64,000 nucleotides of DNA from PHAA01 sp034927445 (GCA_034927445.1 JAYFPZ010000005.1:62001-126000); one strand, 5' to 3'. Shown: positions 1 through 8,196, counted from the first letter of the stretch. Translations and numbers: made by a program. Notes: generated from the sequence alone by a model not told the origin.

Positions 1-2
1 TG

Positions 3-263
3 TGCTTTGAGTGGGAGAGAACCAATACCGGCCTGGAGCGATTCAATTCCCCCAAGGGGGAGCAGGCGTTCGCCGCCGGTGACAATGACAAAGGCAGTAC
101 GGCCGCTTTACTGGAATACATCCGCGCTTGCCGTCGGACAGAATCGCGGCAGGAATTGGACAGAATCGCGGCTGCGGGCGGAATCGACGGAATCGATCTG
201 AACGCGGTCCGCCACTCGATTGAAGAACTTGATTTTGAGGAAGCGGAACAAATGCTGGTATAA
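3..263 (+). CDS. C-terminal fragment of a signalling protein (partial, probably hybrid kinase/Hpt tail)
   Basis: The reading frame is open from the window edge and ends with TAA at 261-263. The last stretch, IDLNAVRHSIEELDFEEAEQ, is an amphipathic helical tail of the kind found at the end of hybrid histidine kinases and Hpt-type proteins (pattern 'DF..A..LL'). It lies 26 bp upstream of a response regulator, which supports a signalling role. The start and main domains lie outside the window, so the family is inferred from tail and context only. Confidence 0.5.
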   Translation, partial: CFEWERTNTGLERFNSPKGEQAFAAGDNDKGSTAALLEYIRACRRTESRQELDRIAAAGGIDGIDLNAVRHSIEELDFEEAEQMLV

Positions 264-289
264 GGCCACAAGCCAGGAAGGGTGCTCAT

Positions 290-922
290 ATGCAAAAGAA
301 AAACATAGTATTATTGATAGATGATGATGTTGTATTATTGAAAATGGCTGAAGAAATGCTGCGCGATGCTTATGACGTAAGCCTGGTGAAATCCGGAAAA
401 AACGCTTTGCGCTTACTAACCGGGGGATTTACGCCCGACATTATCCTGTTGGATGTCGATATGCCCACTATGGATGGCTATGAAACCATCCGCTGCCTGC
501 GCGAGTTAGAAAACTGCGAAGATATCCCCATCATATTTCTGACTGGGTTCAATCAGCCTGAAGCAGAGCTCAAAGGATTAAACCTGGGCGCGGCCGATTA
601 TGTAACCAAGCCCTTCGTAAAAGAAATACTGTTCACCCGCATGGAGCTCTGCCTGAAAAACGCCCAACGTCAGCGGCGGCTGCGTATTTTAGAACAAAAC
701 AAAAAGAGAACCGACCTCGACCCAGATAAACTTGACGCCGCAATTAAAGTTTTAACCGATACCGAACGAAAAATAATGGGACTTATGGCGCTGGGATTCT
801 CCAATCAGGAAATCGCCCAGGAACTATGTTATTCATATTCCTATGTCAAAAAGGTAGCCGCCATTATATTAAATAAACTGAACCTCCATAAAAGAAACGA
901 ATTGAAAAAGATGCTGCTCTAG
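290..922 (+). CDS. Response regulator with REC and LuxR-type HTH domains
   Basis: Cytoplasmic two-component response regulator of 210 residues. The receiver domain spans about 5-125, with the acidic pocket D11-D13, phospho-acceptor D55 (LLDVDMP), switch T85 and conserved K107 (DYVTKPF). The C-terminal part (about 155-208, with LTDTERKIMGLMALGFSNQE) is a LuxR/GerE-type helix-turn-helix. The cognate kinase is probably the protein whose tail ends at 263, as the genes are only 26 bp apart. The ATG at 290 follows a GGAAGG ribosome site. The targets are unknown. Confidence 0.85.
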   Translation: MQKKNIVLLIDDDVVLLKMAEEMLRDAYDVSLVKSGKNALRLLTGGFTPDIILLDVDMPTMDGYETIRCLRELENCEDIPIIFLTGFNQPEAELKGLNLGAADYVTKPFVKEILFTRMELCLKNAQRQRRLRILEQNKKRTDLDPDKLDAAIKVLTDTERKIMGLMALGFSNQEIAQELCYSYSYVKKVAAIILNKLNLHKRNELKKMLL

Positions 923-1042
923 CTGTTGTTCAACCCGACCGCGGAACGGGTGAAGGGCGCTGCTTTCCCAACTTGCTTGGCGCCCGCATCAATTCACACT
1001 CACATGGTACTTCCAGGTCCATCCTAAAGTTCAAAAAGAACC

Positions 1043-1176
1043 TTGATTCCACTGCAAAAAGTACATTTGAGGATTTTGTATAATTCAAAAATACAACAAA
1101 GTTACTCTGTGCCGTTACCTCGGGATGACATCACTTTTTCAGTGATCTCGAACGAGGCTTTTGGCAGTGGAATCAA
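1043..1176. repeat. Intergenic inverted-repeat element (13-bp perfect ends)
   Basis: The arms TTGATTCCACTGC (1043-1055) and GCAGTGGAATCAA (1164-1176) are perfect inverted repeats bounding 134 bp. The right half contains, on the minus strand, TTCGAGATCACTGAAAAAG, which recurs with one or a few changes near 13158 and 22096. This gene-free stretch (923-1285) therefore holds a member of a dispersed repeat family plus the promoter of the next gene. No coding frame is convincing. Confidence 0.6.
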
Positions 1177-1249
1177 CCTTGCTTATTCCAGCATTTAAAA
1201 CACCCATGTACAAACCATATCTTTACACATATGACATGATATGATAATC

Positions 1250-1272
1250 TTGTACTAGTAAATGTAGTACAA
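1250..1272 (+). promoter_or_regulatory. GntR/YtrA-type operator
   Basis: Perfect 8-bp inverted repeat TTGTACTA-N7-TAGTACAA immediately upstream of the ribosome site of the GntR gene. A TTTACA box (1222-1227) and a TGATAATCT segment (1242-1250) lie just upstream and could be the promoter, so a bound repressor would sit at the transcription start. The same GTACTA-N7-TAGTAC core precedes the GntR gene at 59521. Confidence 0.75.
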
Positions 1273-1285
1273 AGAAGGGGTTTAT

Positions 1286-1681
1286 TTGTGGTTTGATATA
1301 AACCCGGGCTCGAGTATTCCTATCTATATGCAATTAGTCGATAGAATTAGAGAATCAGTGGCACGAGGAATTTTGGAACCGGGCGACAGGGTGCCCACTG
1401 TCCGTGAACTGGCATCCCATTTAACCATCAATCCAAATACCATAGCCAAGGCCTACCGGCATCTGGAGCGGGAGGGGGTCATAATTACCATGGGCTCCAG
1501 GGGATCCTTTATTTCCGCTGATTTGCCGGGCGACAGCAATGATGAAGGACGGCAGGTCATTGGCGGGTTGCTCGACAAATTGCTGGTGGAAGCTTTTCAC
1601 CGGGGGGTCAATGCCAGGGAGTTTCGCAGGCTGGTAGAAGAAAGGCTGCAGAAATGGGAAGAGGAAAGGGGAAACAGGTAA
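1286..1681 (+). CDS. GntR-family transcriptional regulator, YtrA subfamily
   Basis: Short (131 residues) GntR repressor with an N-terminal winged helix (PIYMQLVDRIRESVARGIL, then PTVRELASHLTINPNTIAKAYRHLE, about 12-75) and a small helical tail instead of a ligand domain, as is typical of YtrA-type regulators of adjacent ABC transporters. The start is TTG at 1286 with AAGAAGGGG about five bases upstream; no in-frame ATG fits better. The stop abuts the GTG of the ABC ATPase gene, so the genes form one operon, probably autorepressed through the palindrome at 1250-1272. Confidence 0.88.
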   Translation: MWFDINPGSSIPIYMQLVDRIRESVARGILEPGDRVPTVRELASHLTINPNTIAKAYRHLEREGVIITMGSRGSFISADLPGDSNDEGRQVIGGLLDKLLVEAFHRGVNAREFRRLVEERLQKWEEERGNR

Positions 1682-2620
1682 GTGCAGGATTTGAGTATCA
1701 AAACGGGTGGGTTGAGCAAATCCTTTGAAGGATTCGTTGCTTTGGATAATATTACAATTCAGGTGGCGGCCGGGTCGGTCTTCGGGTTGGTTGGCCCCAA
1801 TGGAGCAGGTAAGACAACTTTGATAAAAATTTTCATGGACATCATCCGCCCGGACAGGGGTTCGGTGGAGTTGTTGGGCCAAAGCTCCGGGCAGACGAGC
1901 CGAATTAGGGAAAAGGTTGGGTATGTTCCGGATATACCCGGCATGTACCCGAATTTCAAATGTGAAGAGATGTTTCGTTTAGGCAGCAAGCTTTATCCTG
2001 ATTGGGATTGGGAGCATTGTCAAAGATTAAGCAGAGCCTTTGAAGTGCCTGCGAATAGAAGGATTCACAACCTTTCGCGCGGCATGAAAGTTAGGATGTC
2101 TCTGATCATGGCTCTGTCAATCCGGCCACAGCTTTTGCTGCTGGATGAACCTACAGCCGGATTGGATCCTGTTTTCCGCCGACAATTTCTGCAGATGGTG
2201 ATGGATGAAGCAGCCTTGAGCGGTACCACGGTTTTTTATTCTACGCATAATCTATCTGACCTGGAAAGGACCGCCGACACGATTGGTTGTTTGAATAGAG
2301 GGCGTCTTCTTTTCCAGCGCCCGTTGGATGAGATTAAGGAGTCTATCCACCGGGTGCAGTTCGTAACTGAGGATGATCAGGCCATGGTTCCGAGTCTGCC
2401 GGGGATACTCGACTATCAGAAAAGCGGGCGGACCCATATAATGACCGTGGAAGGGGATTGGGCCGAAGTAGAAACAGCCCTGAACAGGTTATGCCCTGTC
2501 TATCAAGAAAGGCTTGATCTGAGTCTGGAAGATGCTTTTATCAGCTTGATAAAAAAAGATATTGGCAATGCAGCATCGCTTGATTCATATTGGGAAGAGA
2601 TAAAGGAGGCGGCACAATGA
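1682..2620 (+). CDS. ABC transporter ATP-binding protein (YtrB/CcmA-like)
   Basis: 312-residue ATPase subunit. It has Walker A GPNGAGKTT (38-46), signature LSRGMKVR (about 133-140), Walker B LLLLDEP followed by TAGLDP, and an H-loop STHNL. About 90 residues follow the nucleotide-binding domain, as in bacterial ABC-2 exporters. The GTG start directly follows the regulator's stop codon, and the end overlaps the permease start by ATGA. The substrate is unknown; antibiotic or envelope-stress export is the usual role of YtrA-controlled cassettes. Confidence 0.9.
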   Translation: MQDLSIKTGGLSKSFEGFVALDNITIQVAAGSVFGLVGPNGAGKTTLIKIFMDIIRPDRGSVELLGQSSGQTSRIREKVGYVPDIPGMYPNFKCEEMFRLGSKLYPDWDWEHCQRLSRAFEVPANRRIHNLSRGMKVRMSLIMALSIRPQLLLLDEPTAGLDPVFRRQFLQMVMDEAALSGTTVFYSTHNLSDLERTADTIGCLNRGRLLFQRPLDEIKESIHRVQFVTEDDQAMVPSLPGILDYQKSGRTHIMTVEGDWAEVETALNRLCPVYQERLDLSLEDAFISLIKKDIGNAASLDSYWEEIKEAAQ

Positions 2621-3717
2621 ACAACGCATATTATTATCGAGGCTTGCTCTGGAAAGAGCTGCGGGAAAATGCGAGGCTTTTTGTCCTGGCCTTTATCCTA
2701 ATAAGCTGGGAAAATCTTCTCTATCCTGTAATCAGCTGGCTGTTAATGAGGGGTGAAACCTTTGAAAAGTGGTCTTCCTCACTTCTTGCCATGATGGACC
2801 CTAATGCTTCTGGGACTAGTTTTATGGTGCAAATTGGGATTATTATATCTGTTGCCCTGGGAGTATTAATGCTGAGCCATGAGCGCAGCGGCAGCCTGGA
2901 GTATTTAATCAGTACACCGGTAAAAAGAGAGGAGATCATTATCTCCAAATTCATATCCGGCAGCCTGGCTTTAGCCGGTATTATGTTTATAAACGCTGCG
3001 GTTATCGTGCTGGTTTTAACCATAGGACCGACTGTGGCAGTCACTAAAACCATGGTTATGGGGTGGTTCTTCTCGCTTACGATTGCCTGGGTTTGTCTCT
3101 TTGCCTTGGGCTTGATGGCCTCTACTCTATGCCGTAATTTTGTAGTGGCTGGTTTTGCGGTTTTGTTTGTGGTTACCCTGCCTGGTATAATAACTCAATT
3201 TGCCTGTCAGGTCGTCACCCATTTTTTTGACGCCTCAGGCAAATTAGCCTTAAAAATCTTTAATAATATGCGACATGTGGATCTATGGTCGATATTGGCT
3301 ATGAAAACGCCTGCAAAAGCTGACAGCGTCGATGCAACCAGTTCCTTTTATATCGCGACCGGATACTCGCGTAACTGGGTAGATACTCCTGACTATTTCA
3401 TAATGAATAGCGAAGTGCTGGTTCACCTGCTGGAGCTATCCATATTAACCGGAATATTTCTGGCTGTTGCGGTCTGGCTGTTTAACCGCAACCCCCTGGA
3501 ACGAAAAGACGACTGGTTGGTTTTTGGCTATTTTAAGCATGTAACGATCATTATCTTGACCTTTTCGATTGCATGGCAACAGGGGCTTAATCATGCCGGT
3601 TCGCTGCTTCAGTTTATTGGTTATTTTGTCCTGTTTTTTGTCCTTATTTACTTAATGTTTATAGTGCTCAACCGCTTTCTCAGCTTTTTCCGCCTGCGGG
3701 AGTGGATGGGCAAATAA
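2617..3717 (+). CDS. ABC-2 type transporter permease
   Basis: 366-residue polytopic membrane protein with about six hydrophobic segments (clusters near 20-40, 60-90, 120-150, 160-190, 280-300 and 310-360) and the EYLISTPVKREEIIISK motif common to ABC-2 permeases. The ATG at 2617 overlaps the ATPase stop (ATGA) and follows AAAGGAGG. It is the membrane partner of the preceding ATPase. A large extracytoplasmic loop lies around residues 215-275. Confidence 0.88.
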   Translation: MNNAYYYRGLLWKELRENARLFVLAFILISWENLLYPVISWLLMRGETFEKWSSSLLAMMDPNASGTSFMVQIGIIISVALGVLMLSHERSGSLEYLISTPVKREEIIISKFISGSLALAGIMFINAAVIVLVLTIGPTVAVTKTMVMGWFFSLTIAWVCLFALGLMASTLCRNFVVAGFAVLFVVTLPGIITQFACQVVTHFFDASGKLALKIFNNMRHVDLWSILAMKTPAKADSVDATSSFYIATGYSRNWVDTPDYFIMNSEVLVHLLELSILTGIFLAVAVWLFNRNPLERKDDWLVFGYFKHVTIIILTFSIAWQQGLNHAGSLLQFIGYFVLFFVLIYLMFIVLNRFLSFFRLREWMGK

Positions 3718-3798
3718 AGGCAAGCGCTTAGGGGCAGCTGTTTTGTAGTTTATAATGAAAAAAGCTAGTAATAGTAAACGCTAATGAACAGTGTATCC

Positions 3799-4038
3799 CT
3801 AAAGGTGTTTATCAATATATTCCTTCATCTCCAATACAGTACTAAATTTTAAGGAAGTAGCTATTATTTTAGCGGTACCTGTGGCTACAGGATCTTTATC
3901 TTTGTGGTAGTCGAATTTACAAGTACGCCAAATACCGTCTTTGCCTAGCCCTAAATATATAGTTGAGCCCTTCTCCGGCTTCATATTGAAATGCGAAAGA
4001 AGTTTACGGATATCTCCCTGGCAGAATCGTATAGGCAT
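3799..4038 (-). CDS. HicA-like small protein (putative toxin lacking the usual GSHH histidine)
   Basis: 79 residues, read leftward two bases after the antitoxin-like gene. The layout (helix, then GSTIYLGLGKDG, then FDYHKDKDP and a GT..I helix) recalls the double-stranded RNA-binding fold of HicA mRNA interferases. The catalytic histidine that follows GS in HicA is absent (GSTIY). Gene order antitoxin then toxin and near-zero spacing support a TA pair. The assignment rests on pattern and context and could be wrong. Confidence 0.5.
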   Translation of the reverse strand: MPIRFCQGDIRKLLSHFNMKPEKGSTIYLGLGKDGIWRTCKFDYHKDKDPVATGTAKIIATSLKFSTVLEMKEYIDKHL

Positions 4039-4040
4039 TT

Positions 4041-4475
4041 TTATAAACCTATCGCTTCCTTGATTGAATCCCTATCCCCATGACATCTTAGAAGTTTAAA
4101 CAAATATAATTGTTTTTGATCGGACTCAACCTTGGAGAATATATCCAGCTTATCAACATAAATAGTGAGGAATTCCAGAACGCTATCAAGCAGATTATTA
4201 ATAGCGGCTTCTAAGGTGGGGCCTTCACCATAAAGATCAATTTCCGGAAGAGAAACCGTATGAATGCCAATTTCTTCGTCAAACTCTATTTCAGGTTTAA
4301 AAATTAAATTGGACAAAAGTTGGTCAAGGTAAGAAGTTTTAATGTGTGACACCATTTCGGTTTCATTATTGGCATTGAATGTTATTACTTCGATTCCTTT
4401 TAGAGCGATATTGTTTAGTTCAGAATAATGCTTCTTGGTATCGCGGATATTGAATTTAGGTATTGCTGATGACAT
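4041..4475 (-). CDS. Phd/HicB-like composite antitoxin
   Basis: 144 residues. Positions about 5-57 (FNIRDTKKHYSELNNIALKG, EMVSHIKTSYLDQLL) resemble a Phd/YefM DNA-binding antitoxin. Positions about 60-105 (IEFDEEIGIHTVSLPEIDLY, then GEGPTLEAAINNLLDSVLEF) resemble the HicB partial RNase-H fold, with the SLPEI...GEGPTLEEA-like signature. The ATG at 4475 has GGAGAGG upstream; an earlier in-frame ATG at 4502 (nine extra residues) is possible. The gene is co-transcribed with the HicA-like gene from a promoter set in 9-bp repeats. Confidence 0.6.
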   Translation of the reverse strand: MSSAIPKFNIRDTKKHYSELNNIALKGIEVITFNANNETEMVSHIKTSYLDQLLSNLIFKPEIEFDEEIGIHTVSLPEIDLYGEGPTLEAAINNLLDSVLEFLTIYVDKLDIFSKVESDQKQLYLFKLLRCHGDRDSIKEAIGL

Positions 4476-4520
4476 TTTATTTACACCCTCTCCAGAGTCC
4501 ATCCTAATTCCTCTCTTTCA

Positions 4521-4567
4521 AGTTTATTACAGGTAGTCATGGTGGTCAAGGTAGTCATGGTGGTCAT
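4521..4567 (-). promoter_or_regulatory. Promoter with four 9-bp iterons upstream of the TA pair
   Basis: Read on the minus strand, TTGACC (4544-4549) and TAAACT (4521-4526) are separated by 17 bp. The region 4532-4567 consists of four head-to-tail copies of TGAC(C/T)ACC(A/T), covering and extending upstream of the -35 box. This is a plausible autoregulatory operator for the antitoxin. Confidence 0.65.
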
Positions 4568-4701
4568 TCTAATTTGTTCTAATTTATGTAGGAAAAACGA
4601 AAATAATGCATAGGATGTTTTGAAAATCGGATGCAGGCAAGTATAAAATGATCATAGCCTATGATATCCAGGCTTTTAAGAGAGGGGAATAAAACCAGGG
4701 T

Positions 4702-5388
4702 TTAGGGATTAAATCTATAGCCTGTGCCCCATATCGTTTCAATGTATTCCGGGGATGAGGGGTCTTTTTCAATTTTCTTGCGTAATTTTTGAACATGGAC
4801 GGCAACGGTAGCCGTATCGCCGGCATAATCATCGCCCCAGAGGGCAGTGAAGAGATGCTCTTTCGTAAAAACGATATTGGGATTGGTGGCGAAAAACAGG
4901 AGCAACTCATACTCCCTGGTAGTAAACTGCACCGGCTTGCCATTCACAAATACCTTGTGCGATGCGGTATTTATCTCCAAACCGCGATGATTGATAATTT
5001 CCGGCGTTGTATTTTTACCGCGCAGACGTTCATACCTGCGGATATGGGATTTTATGCGGGCCATAAGTTCGGCCGGACTGAATGGTTTGGTCAGATAATC
5101 ATCGGCCCCAAATTCCAACCCTCTGATTTTATCGATATCCTCCAACCGGGCCGATACCACCATAATGGGTATTTCCAGGTGCTTTCTCACTTCCTTGATG
5201 ATCTCGAAACCGTCCTTTTGGGGCAGCATCAGGTCTACAATCAAGATATCATAGCTCCCGGCCAGCGCCTTCTTTAAGCCGGCAGCGCCATCGTGGGCAA
5301 TATCAACCCTATAGCCGTTTAATTGCAGATAATCGCGCTCCAGCTCGGCAATATTAATATCATCTTCAATGATCAGAACACTTTTCAT
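4702..5388 (-). CDS. OmpR/PhoB-family response regulator
   Basis: 228 residues. The receiver domain (1-120) has acidic pair E8-D9/D10, phospho-acceptor D52 (VDLMLP), S79 and K101 (DYLTKPF). The winged-helix effector domain (about 130-226) has TTREYELLLFFATNP and the terminal GTGYRF motif. The gene follows the kinase gene by three bases on the same strand, so the order is kinase then regulator, the reverse of the commoner order. The target genes are unknown. Confidence 0.92.
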   Translation of the reverse strand: MKSVLIIEDDINIAELERDYLQLNGYRVDIAHDGAAGLKKALAGSYDILIVDLMLPQKDGFEIIKEVRKHLEIPIMVVSARLEDIDKIRGLEFGADDYLTKPFSPAELMARIKSHIRRYERLRGKNTTPEIINHRGLEINTASHKVFVNGKPVQFTTREYELLLFFATNPNIVFTKEHLFTALWGDDYAGDTATVAVHVQKLRKKIEKDPSSPEYIETIWGTGYRFNP

Positions 5389-5391
5389 GGG

Positions 5392-6534
5392 TTAAACCCC
5401 ACCTTCCGATGGATTAATAACCGGAAGGCATATGGTAAAGCGTGAACCCCGGCCCACCGAACTGGCAACCAATATTCTGCCCCCCTGGGCTTCGATCAGT
5501 TCCTTGGCTATGGCCAGGCCCAGCCCGGTACTGACTAAATCTTTTGATCTTTCCTGATCAATTCGATAGAAACGCTCAAAAATATAGGGTACTCTTTCCG
5601 GCGCTATGCCCGGCCCGTTGTCAGATACCGCAATGCCCACGAATTCGTCTTGCCGAAACAACTCCACCTTAATCTCCAAGCCGGATTCGGGCCCATATTT
5701 TATGGCATTGCCCAGTATATTTTTGACGGCTTGATGTACTCTTTTGCCATCAATCCGGATCATTGCATCCTGATCCAATTTATCCTCATAAATGAACTCG
5801 GCGCCTATTTCCCCCATTTCAAACCTCGCTTCATCCATCAAATCATTCATAAAAGCCCGGATATTAACCATCTCATAGTTAAATTCCACTTTATCTACAT
5901 CCAGTTTGGAGAAAAGAAACAGGTCGTCAATCAATTTATTCATGTAGGTGGTATTATTGTATATGGTCTTTAGATATGGATTTATCTTTTCGGGCTGGAC
6001 CAGGTCGTTGTCCATGATCATTTCCAGGTATCCCTGGATTGAGGTTATTGGGGTTTTTAAGTCGTGCGAGATATTGGCAATGAGATTTCTTCGGTTTTCT
6101 TCGTACTCCAGATTGGTCTTTTCACTCTCGCGCAACTTGGAGGCCATGTCGTTAAAAGACCTGATCAGATCACCAAACTCATTCTGGCAACACGGATCTA
6201 TGCTTACATCGTAATTTCCGCGGGCAATCTCCATAAATCCGTTTTGCAGCTTATCAATCGGCCGTAAAACCCTTTTTTCCAGCCGTCCCAAAAAGTAGAG
6301 CTGTACGATTTCTTTAAAAATGATTAAGGTGGCTATTGAAATACCGATTACTTTGAGGCCAGCCCAGCGAAACAACAGGTATACAATGATAAGCGTAAAG
6401 GCCAAAAACAACGGGCGCATGAAACGCAGGGATTTGTGGATACGGTGAAACTCTCTATAATGGACATGTCTGCATATGGTTTCATCAGCAGCCCGTTTTT
6501 TCCCTATATAACTTATAGAATGCCTTCTCCTCAT
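5392..6534 (-). CDS. Membrane sensor histidine kinase (HAMP-HisKA-HATPase)
   Basis: About 380 residues. Two closely spaced hydrophobic segments (about 40-80 of this start) leave almost no extracytoplasmic loop, so sensing is probably within the membrane or cytoplasm. A HAMP linker follows, then the H-box ISHDLKTPITSIQGYLEM (phosphorylated His at about residue 157), N-box ILGNAIKY, G1 DNGPGIA, F-box and G2 GLGLAIAKEL. The ATG at 6534 is preferred because AAGGTAAGG precedes it; a GTG at 6561 would add nine residues but lacks a ribosome site. Partner of the regulator at 5388. Confidence 0.9.
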   Translation of the reverse strand: MRRRHSISYIGKKRAADETICRHVHYREFHRIHKSLRFMRPLFLAFTLIIVYLLFRWAGLKVIGISIATLIIFKEIVQLYFLGRLEKRVLRPIDKLQNGFMEIARGNYDVSIDPCCQNEFGDLIRSFNDMASKLRESEKTNLEYEENRRNLIANISHDLKTPITSIQGYLEMIMDNDLVQPEKINPYLKTIYNNTTYMNKLIDDLFLFSKLDVDKVEFNYEMVNIRAFMNDLMDEARFEMGEIGAEFIYEDKLDQDAMIRIDGKRVHQAVKNILGNAIKYGPESGLEIKVELFRQDEFVGIAVSDNGPGIAPERVPYIFERFYRIDQERSKDLVSTGLGLAIAKELIEAQGGRILVASSVGRGSRFTICLPVINPSEGGV

Positions 6535-6611
6535 TTCCTTACCTTCAATCCTTTGCTTCACTCTGGTTTTAAAACCGTGCCTATTCTATTTTAACCGTTC
6601 AGTCTGGAGAA

Positions 6612-6642
6612 GGGAAACAAGGGAAGATGCCCCTTGTTTCCC
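6612..6642 (-). terminator. 12-bp perfect hairpin downstream of the His/Cys-rich gene
   Basis: GGGAAACAAGGG (6612-6623) and CCCTTGTTTCCC (6631-6642) form a perfect stem with a 7-base loop, 35 bases past the stop at 6677. There is no clear U-run, so it may be a transcript-end stabiliser. The sequence is related to the GGGAAACAGG hairpin at 22136. Confidence 0.5.
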
Positions 6643-6676
6643 CATAGGGTTATAACCGGCCGGCATGGTGCTGACT

Positions 6677-7378
6677 TTACCAATTAAGATTTAACTCGGC
6701 TTTAAAGCTTACTTCATGCAGGGTATCAGATTCGCTTTTTTGCTTTCCTGCAGCGGTAATAACGACTTTTTCAACAGCCCTATTCTGATCCAGCTTAATG
6801 TTAACCACTATCTGCGGTTTTTCAAGGGCCAATAAAGCTTTCATACAGGAGTGATGGGGATGGCTCCCACCTTCATCAACTGACATGCGATGCTGGAATC
6901 TACCCTGGATGTGATTCCCCAGACCTTCCGGCAGCTCATCGATTTGCAAGGATAAAGCCAGCGCATTGTTTTCCAGTTCTTCGACTTTAAGTTCGTCAAT
7001 CAGGCGCAGGATAAACATCAGGCCGGACAGCTTGGTTTTGAAAACGTCGCCGCCGCAGCAATCCGACTCACCAGGGCAGCCCTGGGAGTGAAAACGGTGC
7101 TTGAAATTGGCGTAATGTTGATGACGATGCATTCCCCCGCAGCCATTCTGCATATTAAACTCGCTGCTGCTTTCATGCTTCATTTGTTTGCCGTCACAAT
7201 CAAGCCCGGTCTTTATTTTAAACTTGACCTGGCCTGTCGTTATATTCCTTTCGAATTCATTGGTGAAAGAAAAACAATCCATTTGATCCTTTTTCCCGTT
7301 TACTTCCAGGGAGCCGTTGAAAACCTCCTTATCCCGCATAGTTTTGACCACATCATAAAAGAGTTTAATCTTGTTCAA
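6677..7378 (-). CDS. Hypothetical protein, rich in His, Cys and Met
   Basis: 233 residues, not recognised. The middle holds a metal-binding-like cluster (GCGGMHRHQHYANFKHRFHS, then CPGESDCCGGD, about 78-110) and later GGSHPHHSC. The rest is mixed alpha/beta with no signal peptide or membrane segment, so it is probably cytoplasmic. The start is TTG at 7378, nine bases after AAGGAGG. It lies upstream of the kinase gene on the same strand but is separated from it by the hairpin at 6612. Metal or metal-cofactor binding is an inference from composition. Confidence 0.7.
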   Translation of the reverse strand: MNKIKLFYDVVKTMRDKEVFNGSLEVNGKKDQMDCFSFTNEFERNITTGQVKFKIKTGLDCDGKQMKHESSSEFNMQNGCGGMHRHQHYANFKHRFHSQGCPGESDCCGGDVFKTKLSGLMFILRLIDELKVEELENNALALSLQIDELPEGLGNHIQGRFQHRMSVDEGGSHPHHSCMKALLALEKPQIVVNIKLDQNRAVEKVVITAAGKQKSESDTLHEVSFKAELNLNW

Positions 7379-7510
7379 CCTCAGAACCTCCTTTTTATTA
7401 TTTCAAGGTCAGTATACAAATGACCAATAAACTCCTCATAAACAGAATTTAAAAATTTTATAAAGTTCTTTAAAATCTTTTTGCAGATAGTAGGGATAAA
7501 ATATTCCGCC

Positions 7511-7539
7511 TTGCCTAAACTTACTTTTGTAGACATAAT
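7511..7539 (+). promoter_or_regulatory. Candidate sigma-A promoter of the GNAT operon
   Basis: TTGCCT (7511-7516), 17-bp spacer, CATAAT (7534-7539), about 50 bp before the ATG at 7591. A moderate match to the housekeeping consensus. Confidence 0.4.
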
Positions 7540-7590
7540 AAAACCAATATTGTTTAGTAATTAAATCCGTGAAAAAGGAAGCACACTAAA

Positions 7591-8196
7591 ATGACCGACT
7601 ATTATATCCGCAACCTGGAACTGAGCGAACTGCGATTTTTCTTCAAACATATCCAACAGGATTTTCCGGTGGGGGAATACCCGCCCTGCGATATTCTATA
7701 CGGGCATCTGCGGGAAGGCCGTCAGGATGGGATGGTATTCTGTTCAGGCGGACAGGATCTGGCTTATTCCATCTGCGGCGCCAGTACGGATTATGTCCTG
7801 CTCAGCCTGTTAGCCGTATTGCCGGGGTTTCGGGGCCAAGGGGCGGGAACCGCGTTCCTTGAAACCTTAAGGGACAAGTATAGCCATAAACAGGCTATCA
7901 TCGGCGAGGTGGAACGTCCGGAACTGGCTTCAACCTCCGAGGAGGCCAAGAGGAGGCAAAAGCGCATCCGCTTTTACGAAAAAGCCGGTTACTATCTGGT
8001 TCCCGGGATTGAGTACAGCATTTGGGATATACCCATGCATTTGCTGGCCTTGCCCCTAAGTGCCGCTCAGGACACCATCAATGAAAATATCCCAACCATT
8101 ATGTATCAGGTTTATGTGCAGCTTATGGGAACAGGATATATGCACAAGATGATTTTGAACCGACGACCAGACCGGGAAGACCGTAAATCTGTATAG
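7591..8196 (+). CDS. GNAT-family N-acetyltransferase
   Basis: 201 residues. The acetyl-CoA binding motif A is LLAVLPGFRGQGAGTAFLET (about 71-90), preceded by strand beta4 and followed by a motif-B-like segment KRIRFYEKAGYYLVPG. The acceptor substrate cannot be told. The ATG follows AAAAAGGAAG. It is the first gene of a run with a GyrI-like protein 11 bases downstream and a uracil glycosylase after that, which hints at small-molecule stress or DNA repair without showing it. Confidence 0.82.
   Translation: MTDYYIRNLELSELRFFFKHIQQDFPVGEYPPCDILYGHLREGRQDGMVFCSGGQDLAYSICGASTDYVLLSLLAVLPGFRGQGAGTAFLETLRDKYSHKQAIIGEVERPELASTSEEAKRRQKRIRFYEKAGYYLVPGIEYSIWDIPMHLLALPLSAAQDTINENIPTIMYQVYVQLMGTGYMHKMILNRRPDREDRKSV

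Noticed and set aside
1362..1377. TGGCACG inside the first GntR gene as a sigma-54 promoter
   Set aside because: The -12 TTGC element is missing at the required spacing, and the site is within coding sequence with no gene start downstream.
4532..4567. Tandem 18-bp repeat as a mini-CRISPR or iteron origin
   Set aside because: Only two 18-bp (four 9-bp) copies, placed on the TA promoter. No replication gene is nearby, so an operator is likelier.
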